Source: Paramacrobiotus metropolitanus (Eukaryota > Tardigrada > Eutardigrada > Parachela > Macrobiotidae). From it: 64,000 bases of DNA. Below the pieces are notes generated by a model. That model was not told the DNA's origin, made no database searches, and saw only the letters and a program-made list of their open reading frames with translations. The position numbers were made by a program, and so were the translations under genes. Each line of letters starts with the position of its first letter. Positions within the stretch are counted from its first letter, which is position 1. This document shows, in pieces, positions 57,059-64,000 of this stretch. The stretch is taken from the NCBI RefSeq assembly GCF_019649055.1, contig NW_026570241.1:1378501-1442500 (forward strand), given 5' to 3'.

Positions 57059-58705
57059 ATATCCGTTCCATTTGTGCAGTTTGAAGCTAGTTTTATCACT
57101 CGCAGTACAACTTAATTCCGCATCTTAGTAATTACTGGAATAAACAAACCAACGGTCTAGATAACTTCATGAATTTAATAAATAATATTGACAGCCCCTA
57201 GCCAAAGACAGCTTATGATAACGCTACAAGCTCTAAGGATGCTGCAACATTTGTACTGTATATACGGGTAGTTGTTTTGAAAGCTAAAAAAAAACACTGG
57301 AAGTTTTTCCGTAGTGGCTTGCCGTATAGCAGATCGCCGTAACACGTTACCCACGTTAACCAATCAGCGCCGGCAAATTCATAAACTACGAACCGACGAT
57401 AATGCCACAAATATACTCAAAACGGGCTACATAGTACATACGTACGTTACAAGTACTTCAGTTTCCTAACAATCGGTTGTTAGATTTATGGTTGTGGTTG
57501 TGTACCATGTAGTGTGCTACAATACATTATGGATCACAGACCGTATTATGAAATCACATTCTCAAGCCGGTTTAGCCGTTTAGGTGCTGCGCCATCACTT
57601 TCCAAGGTCATGCAGCAGTAAGCGGTCGAAAGAGTGAAAGTCGTACAAGCTCATCCGGTAAACAGGATACCACTGTAAGCGGGAAAAATGGAAAGCTTAA
57701 GCTTGTCGTTTAACATACTACGGCGCGCCACACCACTGTAGTGACCTTAACGACGACGCGGAAGGGATATAAAAGTAGTTTATGTGGTCAGGTGCGCACT
57801 GAGCATTCTTTGATTGCACTCACTACTCACTCTACCATACACTTGCAGCCCTTAATTTTCGGCATTTCAATTGCAATTAATACAGTTCACGTCTCATTTT
57901 GCCGCCGAGAGTAATAAGCAAACCTGGTGCATTCAAACTTCCTATTGTTGTAGCCGCGAGGCCTGATTTGCACAACAGAGAGAGCGGAAACCTAGGTAGT
58001 TTAATTTTTATCGATAGAATGTTCAGTGCAGTGCACTGCACATTGCAGTTGACCAATTTGGCACTGCCGAACCGCAAAGTGCAGTTGACCAATTTGCGAG
58101 AGGAATCGAAGTACAACGGTTAAGCAGTTGAACTACCCAAAGATATTCTTCAACATAATAGAGATGCATGTTTATAACACAAAGTGATTTCTGTATTTAA
58201 GCCCTGAACAATGTGAGACCTTTCCGCCTAGCGATATGCGTCCGCCGATATTTAATCTTCCGGCACGGTCTACACAGGTCAGTCATTTTATGTGGTTACG
58301 TTAATGGATACATACTGGTGGAAGTGTGCACCGCGTAAAACAGCTGCAACCAGTTACCACACTACTGTAGTGTACGGATGGCGTTTGATCATGTAACTCC
58401 TCAGAGACTACAGGAAAGCTAGTACGCAATGCAATGATCTACGTCATCTGAAAAACAATAAATATATTTAATTCCAGCTGGGAAATATTGTAATTTGCTG
58501 AGTGATTGCCATGGTCAAATAATGCCAGTGGGCAAACAATGTCAGAATATTATTTGACTGCGACGAAGCTCCGCACAATACATACAACCGTCTGTATCGC
58601 TCTGGTTACAGTAATTAAACGTTTCTACCACACCGCTATTCTTTCATACTACGTAGTACCAATGTATCTAACAGCTTAACAGCGGACCGTACAGGCAACG
58701 TAATC
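57059..58705. other. Intergenic
   Basis: No supported gene. GATATAAAAG at 57766-57775 is a good TATA-like site but no convincing coding frame follows. GTGCAGTTGACCAATTTG-like units repeat at about 58040-58100. Confidence 0.4.
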
Positions 58706-59884
58706 ATGTTAAATTTGACCAACCGGCAAAATCTGACCTTATTAGGAAAGGAATTTATTTGGAAACCCGAATCAATTGCTGGCTTCACAATCGCAACAGC
58801 CGCTTTTCTGCTTAACGCTGTTTTGCTTTATGTTATTTTAACGCATTACAAAACCATGAATAATCCGTTTAATTTGTACGTCGGGAATCTTTTCTTTTCC
58901 AACAGCGTAGTCAGTCTCCTGTACGGCATCACAGATAGTGTGCTGCATGGTTTTCCCGAGAATTCACCAATTTTCACTATTCCATTGTGCACTTTTTACC
59001 TGTATGCCAGCTTCGTAATCTCCGTAACTTCGATGTTTGCCCATAGTCTGATTACAATTAACCGGCTGTGGGCCATAGTTTTTCCCTTATCGTATAAATT
59101 CCGGCACACGCAGAAGATAGCGCTGATATGTTGCGCGCTATCGTGGATTTTGGCGCATCTCGCACAGTGTCCCATATTCGTGGAAGGCCTACTGTACGGG
59201 TTGGATGCCCAAACAGGATGTATCGTGAATCTCCAGAGAAACGATTTTATTTATTACTGGAGCTTTTTTAGCGGCAGCATCGGCCTGGCTGTCGAGATAA
59301 TCACGCTGGCGATGTATCCCATTGTCTTGTACAAACATTATCAGCATCGCAAGATGACCCTTGCAAATCACAGCGATTTTGCAACCACCGGTAACTGTCT
59401 CATTAAGCGTAAAACCCATTTTGATTAGAGGTCAATGTAATACGGCGCATCTTAGTTTGGTTTAGCGGTCAACATGAATATTTATCCAAACTGTAGGAGT
59501 ACTATGTATTTTACGATTAATTAATGCAAGATCTGTAGATTGTGTGGTTCAGCCATTGTTGCTATCTGTGCATACGTAGGTACCGAGGAGCATGCTGCAC
59601 GTTACGCTGGCGCGGCGCCCAAAAGAAGCGTTACAAGCAAAGCCCGTCTCCAGAAAACGAACGCTTTTTGGGCTCTTACACTTTTAACTGGAGGCATATT
59701 GATTCTGTGGACGCCCAATGTTTTGTATTATGCACTTGGCCCTGTATTGTCTGATTCCTACAACGAGCGTCTAGAGTTCGTTCTGAATCTGCTGTACTTT
59801 GTGCAAGCAGCTATCGATCCATTGATTCTGATGATTTCTTTAAATGATGTGCGGGAAGCTGTGCACGCTACATTTGGGTATTAG
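58706..59884 (+). CDS. Rhodopsin-class GPCR M (second subfamily)
   Basis: Exons 58706-59390 and 59580-59884, 329 residues. N-terminus MLNLTNRQNLT has Asn sites. TM2 NNPFNLYVGNLFFSNS, TM3 with PLCTFYLYASF and end INRLWAIVFPLSY, loop 2 Cys in TGCIVN, TM5 EIITLAMYPIVL, TM6 GGILILWTPNVLYY, TM7 AIDPLILMISLNDVREA. The phase-1 intron in loop 3 (189 bp) matches the position in L, so the two are a tandem pair. Intact. Confidence 0.88.
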
Positions 59885-60416
59885 TAGGCTGAAGCAGATA
59901 GCATGTTTACTGGTATACGCTAATGTGTATTTACTGCAGTAATTAACAAAATCTCGTACTATTCCAGTCTGCAAAATGATGCGCAGTTATCAGGTTTGTC
60001 TAATGCAGGTAAATCAATAATGACCCTACTCATACTTTTTTATTTTACTTTTGGTTAGACTTACACCTACCAGACTTGCAGCTGCAGCAAGTTCTTCCGT
60101 AATAGAAGAAAAGAAGCGTTGAAATGGTCACCAAACAAACAACTGATGGCCAAACAAACAATAAACATCTTGTTTACAAACATACTGCATACGACGTGCA
60201 TTTAACACAAACAATTCGGCGTCACAACACCACCTTATGTTATTGATTTACGATACATCGTCCAACCCGGTAAAATTCCATTTGTTTGTTTAAATTTTCC
60301 CCACCCATTTCACCCCTTTCTTTGATTAAATTTTCCCTCCTTTTTTCTCCCTTTTTTGTTTTTTGCCAACATAACATGCATCATTTTTTTGAGTTTATCA
60401 CTTTTTTTGTTTTTTG
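59885..60416. other. Intergenic, boundary before viral-like block
   Basis: AT-rich with long T runs near 60340-60420. The left border of the viral-like block probably lies in or near here, but I see no terminal repeat. Confidence 0.35.
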
Positions 60417-61378
60417 TTAAGCTTTAAAGTAACAAGTGAAACAGTTGTTTATCATTTTCCAAAAGTAGCCGTAGCACTGCAATACTGCAATCGGTATTTT
60501 GACGATTTGTGATTTTTTGGTTTTTGTTTTTTTCACGAATAATAGGTGAAACTTTACACCAACACAAAAAAACTCGGATTTTTGAATCACCACAGTTCTG
60601 CAAACAGGACACTGTATCAATCTATCTGAACAGTTATTGCAGCAGGCCAGATGATTACATGGGCGGAATACAACTTGACTTCATTGTCTAAGCAGACCTT
60701 ACATTGCACTTTCTCCAGGGGTTATTTTCTTTTCCTAGCCGCATACGCTTGAGATACCTTGTCACAGATCTGCGCTGATTCCTTTGCTTGCTTGGTCTTA
60801 ACGTCGTAGACATACTGTTCTCCTTTTGTGCTATGACAAATGGACATATGGGCGACGCTCTGGCGTGCTCTTCCCATGCTCCATCGGTGGGAACCCATCT
60901 TTCAAGCTCTCGTCCGCAGTGAAAGCACTGGACGCAATCACCGTTCCTGCTATAAAACCAACCGGCTTGGGCCATGACCCTGGGATGCTGAGCTTTTGAT
61001 TCAGGCCACTCGGCAAATGTAGAAAACGAGCCTTGTAATCCATCATGTCTGGAAAGCGCACAGCGTAGCTATAGGTCCCCGGAATAGCAACTGGCGCTGA
61101 CGCCCACACCTCCACGACGTCTTCTCCTTCCGCAGTAATGGGTTCAGGTGTTCTCTTGACATTGGACAGTTTGGAAACAGTAATTGATGATGCCGCCTTG
61201 GGCTTCGGATTTTACCCCATCCGGACATAATACCGTCACAATATGCGCACTGAACTTCATCCCCGGTTCCACGATAAAACATTCCGGCTAAGGCCAAGTA
61301 CGTCGGTGGAAGTAAACTATTGTCCCAATTGGTGTGTTTAAACGTAGCCAGACGATGGATCACATTACGCATGTCCAT
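60417..61378 (-). pseudogene. Inhibitor of apoptosis: BIR-BIR-RING, frame-broken
   Basis: ATG 61378. BIR1: RLATFKHTNWDN, CAYC and HHQLLFPNC. BIR2: AGWFYSRNGDCVQCFHCG, and HARASPICPFV. RING: a CKVCLDNE start, CNHLACC, and CPVCR near 60600. The pieces lie in different frames, with breaks near 61130 (between the BIRs), 61015 (inside the BIR2 start) and 60650 (inside the RING). Zinc ligands are present in each piece. Host IAPs inhibit caspases and act as ubiquitin ligases; viral ones block host cell death. A TATA-like TTTATATA complement lies at 61462-61469, 84 bp upstream of the ATG. Confidence 0.75.
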
Positions 61379-61695
61379 TTTTGCTGTTTAATGACAAAAA
61401 AACTGAATCAATAAAAGCCTGTTTCTAAAACCGAAATCTAAATTTTGCTTGACCATCGTAGTTTATATATAATACCAATAAGGACGAAGCTCTTGAAGTC
61501 TCCGCCTTTACACCTTCTAACAAGGCTTGCAGGGGAAAAAGGCGGAGCAAAATTATCGATTTTTCAGCCAATCGCTACAGTCTTGTGTTGGGAAAGTTTG
61601 ACCAATGGAAACCATTGCTTTCCATAAAAGGCGGAGTTTTGAGGATTTTATGCGAATCAAAATCCAACACCTTGCAGTCGCTGTAGTCGTGAGGA

Positions 61696-61704
61696 TATAA
61701 AAGG
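61696..61704 (+). promoter_or_regulatory. TATA box of the unknown ORF
   Basis: TATAAAAGG, about 30 bp ahead of a TCAGT initiator-like site at 61726 and 97 bp before ATG 61793. Confidence 0.6.
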
Positions 61705-61792
61705 CTAGCGGGTAAACCTTGAATTGTCAGTTGCTTTTCAGTTCCGTAAGAAAAATTGTTTGCTACTTGTTAGTCGCTTTTGCAATCAAAAA

Positions 61793-62246
61793 ATGGATTT
61801 TGCACGCACTTTGGAGATTTTGGGAGAGCTGAACGGATACATCATCTATAAGGTCAACAATGGTAAGTATGTTTTGGAACACGAAAAGGTCAGTCTTGTT
61901 CTAGCTTTTGATCAGGAAACAGACGGTTACAAAGATCATGAAGAGGCGTTCCGGAAAGGAGTGCGTCTGGGATGTAGTGAAATTTCGGACGTCCTGAATA
62001 AGTTGAAAGCGGAACTATCCAAGCAGCGATGGACAAGGCAATCACAAGCAAATCTGCGGAAAAGGTCACTCTTGCCGGACCTGCTTGTATGGATGTACTT
62101 TCAGTATCCATCCTAAATATGGGCGGATGATCCGCTTTTCACAACCCGGGCGCTCTTTACAGATTCCATACCGAGGATTTTTGGATGTAGCTCGCATTGT
62201 ACAGGACAGCTTCTGGGGTCCTGAGGGAGTGTCCATGGATACGTAG
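61793..62246 (+). pseudogene. Unknown viral-block protein, about 150 codons
   Basis: ATG 61793 (MDFARTLEILGELNGYIIY). An acidic, soluble frame runs to 62116, but coding-like sequence appears to jump frame near 62025 and again near 62105 and continues to TAG at 62246 (for example IPYRGFLDVARIVQDS). No signal peptide, membrane helix or family recognised. Placement between the IAP and TBP-like genes, with its own TATA box, suggests it is a viral gene. Confidence 0.5.
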
Positions 62247-62420
62247 GCTAACAGCATTTGACTTGTGTAACATAATGCACTATTTCGATTTACTATGTTT
62301 TTGGTCTTTTACTAATGACAATCTACAGCTTTGTCTGGGATACTTTAGGTAGCAAAAGAAAATTAAATAGGATAAAAAAAGGGCTAATGCCTCTATTCGC
62401 GACAGACTGAGTAAGAAACG

Positions 62421-62429
62421 TATATAAAG
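62421..62429 (+). promoter_or_regulatory. TATA box of the TBP-like gene
   Basis: TATATAAAG, 39 bp before the first ATG (62468). Confidence 0.55.
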
Positions 62430-62467
62430 AATTCGTGCTCATTCTGTCGCGATTAGTGTGTTCAGCC

Positions 62468-63013
62468 ATGGAGATACACAACGTTATTTTGTCCGTCAGG
62501 TTTGACAGAAGGATCGACTTGACGCGATAACCCGTGTTTTCGGGAACGATGCTACTAAGATGAAAAACTTTAACGCCGTTAACCTTCGCTTGAATGGTAA
62601 CACATTCTGTCAACTGTTTGCGAACGGCAAGGCCATCATAAACGGCGGTAAGTCAGTTGATGAAGCGGAGCAACTGCTGCTCTTTATAAGCTGATGTTAC
62701 TTCTGCATGATTTTACTTTGGAGATTAAGGTACTTAGTATAGCAAATATCGTAAGCACTTACCGTCATAGTACAAAAGTCAATCTTGCCAATTTATACAA
62801 TAAAAGCAGAACAATACCGGAAGTAAGTAAGGCATTTTTGAGCCTGAACTATTTCCAGCAGTTCAGATTAAATTTAAGTATTTAGGAGCCACAGTTAACG
62901 TGTTTCATACGGGTAACTGCGTTCTTTTAGGATGTACATCCGTTGTACAAGTGCAGGCAGTTGCAGAAGCGATAAAAAACCTCCTGCAGTTAATTAACCA
63001 AAACTCCCAGTAA
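62468..63013 (+). pseudogene. TATA-binding-protein-like protein, frame-broken
   Basis: Two TBP-type repeats are visible. Repeat 1 (62468-62690): IHNVILSV, then FNAVNLRL, then FANGKAIINGGKS, matching the order NIVATV / FAAVIMRI / FSSGKMVCTGAKS of TBP. Repeat 2 (62720-63013): ANIVSTY, NLANLY, then VNVFHTGNCVLLGCTS and an Ala/Ile/Leu helix, matching NIVGS / IFVSGKVVLTGAK. Frame changes occur near 62530 and 62848, and a stop at 62690 separates the repeats. About 180 residues with no N-terminal extension, the size of a TBP core. Intercalating Phe of TBP are partly absent. Role: viral transcription, by inference. Confidence 0.65.
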
Positions 63014-63111
63014 TCGTAAAATTTTAGACTTTTCAACGGAAAATTTTCGGAATTTTGCGGATTTTACAGGTGTGCTGAACTAGCGGCTTAAGGTCGAATT
63101 ATCTGAGGTTT

Positions 63112-63737
63112 TAGAAATGGAAAAATCACTTTTGATTTTCGTTTTAAAACTCCTTGCACAATTTACATTTCAGGACCAACAATGTCTGGGAAATCAACGT
63201 TTACGTTGCAACTCTTGAAAAACGTTTCACAAAGTTTCACTCCCGTCCCTACTCGTATTGTTTACGCGTACGGTACGTGGCAAGAAACCTTTTCAACTTT
63301 TGACGAATCTATTGAACTTGTACAAGGCATTGATTCCATTATTAATGACGAAAGCTTTTTCAGAAAAGGTGATACAACGCTGCTAATTTTGATGATTTAA
63401 TGGAGGAAATAGCATCTGCTACTAAGGCATCCGCGTTATTTACCCGTGATGTTCACCACAAAACGTTTCTGTTGTTTTCATCTCACAAAACCTTTTCAAG
63501 CAAGGAAAGAACATGCGTGATATTTCTCTCAACTCACAATATATGGTCGTATTTAAATCTGTTCGCGACACACAGCAAATAAAAAAACGCTAGCGCATCA
63601 GCTGGGCATGCCACACTTGCCAGAAGCTTATAAAAAGGCTATAAAGGAACCGTTTGATACTTATTAATTAACTTACGTCCGGAAACCCCGACAAGGCCCG
63701 CTTACAATCGAATATTTTTGGCCGAAGAATCTATGTA
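63112..63737 (+). pseudogene. FtsK/HerA-type DNA packaging ATPase, frame-broken
   Basis: Walker A GPTMSGKST at about 63174 after a hydrophobic strand (CTIYIS), then RIVYAYGTWQ, a Walker B region near 63390 where the frame is broken in TTTTGATGAT, LFTRDVHHKT, a sensor-like FISQNLFKQGK, and RPETPTRPAYNRIF. Breaks near 63395, 63465, 63583 and 63653, several in homopolymers. The order and wording of these motifs match the packaging ATPase of adintovirus/Maverick elements. No in-frame ATG is obvious at the start. Confidence 0.75.
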
Positions 63738-63738
63738 G

Positions 63739-64000
63739 AAAAATGAAGCCAGAAGAAATTCTCGCTTAATCGACGCTCTACGTTTGATGACACCCAGACA
63801 GCAGAGAGCGTTTTTTCAATTTTCTACTACTAAACAGGTCGCTGCAATTGAAGAAGCCTGCTTGAACCTTATTAAGCAACCAAAGGGGTTAAGTAAAACA
63901 CATTTAGCGAAAGCACGTGCTCATGTTGGAAAAATAAAGCGACTAGCTGATCGGAATTTAACGCGTGAAAAAAGAAAAAGCTTTACAGCAAAAGGTGGAT
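63739..64000 (+). CDS. Small basic virion-type protein ending in KGG motif, cut by window end
   Basis: Open frame from 63739 to the end; first in-frame ATG 63787. Content: ALRLMTPRQQRAFF, EEACLNLIKQPKGLSK, HVGKIKRLADRNLTREKRK and AKGG at the edge. In adintovirus-like elements a basic protein of this kind follows the ATPase and carries a GG-type protease processing site; assignment is by that pattern. No break seen so far. Confidence 0.55.

Larger units (their letters stand above)
60417..64000 (+). mobile_element. Endogenous adintovirus/Maverick-like fragment, runs off window
   Basis: Cluster of intron-free genes: IAP (minus), unknown ORF, TBP-like protein, FtsK/HerA-type packaging ATPase and a small basic protein (all plus). 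The ATPase followed directly by the basic KGG-ending protein is a gene order known from adintoviruses and related Maverick/Polinton elements, and IAP genes are known cargo of adintoviruses. Several genes carry single-base frame breaks. PolB, integrase and capsid genes are not in the window and would lie to the right. The left end is not defined. Confidence 0.62.

Noticed and set aside
57899-58123. 74-codon frame downstream of a TATA-like site
   Set aside because: No ATG at its start and it contains a repeated GTGCAGTTGACCAATTTG unit; no protein feature.

Overview
The window is nuclear DNA from an animal, not a bacterium. Genes are broken by short GT-AG introns (many of about 60 to 160 bp), stand on both strands without operons, and encode metazoan families: rhodopsin-class GPCRs, a BTB-BACK-PHR protein and a receptor tyrosine kinase. 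Compact introns, tandem arrays of lineage-specific GPCRs, a Ngaro/DIRS-type retroelement and an endogenous adintovirus-like fragment fit a small protostome. A tardigrade is my best guess, but nothing here proves the phylum.

Layout. 1-37 kb and 51-60 kb: thirteen GPCR loci, of which nine look complete, one is cut by the window edge (1-615), and three are relics (9925-18685, 22391-22820, 27616-28981). Ten share a phase-0 intron inside TM7, exactly after a Ser-Pro that replaces the Asn-Pro of NPxxY. Two (54724-56095, 58706-59884) form a second subfamily with an intron between TM5 and TM6. One (33145-34209) is intronless and different again. 10203-18200: a head-to-tail tandem of a tyrosine-recombinase retroelement (Gag, RT-RNase H, recombinase, split direct repeats) sitting inside one GPCR gene. 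19820-21924: an eight-exon BTB-BACK-PHR gene, with a decayed partial copy near 25.2-25.6 kb. 37453-41245: an eight-exon receptor with a signal peptide, a CUB-like domain, a catalytically degenerate GH16 (beta-glucan-binding-type) domain, one membrane helix and an intact tyrosine kinase. 41943-42275: a small secreted CS-alpha-beta (defensin-like) peptide just upstream of that receptor. 42731-49127: a very young Ty3/gypsy retrotransposon with near-identical LTRs and a 4-bp target duplication. 52735-54022: an inverted-repeat element. 60417-64000: part of an endogenous adintovirus/Maverick-like DNA virus carrying an inhibitor-of-apoptosis gene, an unknown ORF, a TATA-binding-protein-like gene, the packaging ATPase and a basic small protein, mostly with frame breaks.

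How the parts relate. The GPCR array grew by tandem duplication (the first two genes share even their 3' flanks) and is being eroded by transposons. The GH16-kinase receptor beside a defensin-like gene could be an immune sensing module, but that link is inference. Many breaks in the mobile elements are single-base indels, often in homopolymers, so some 'pseudogenes' may be consensus errors rather than true decay.
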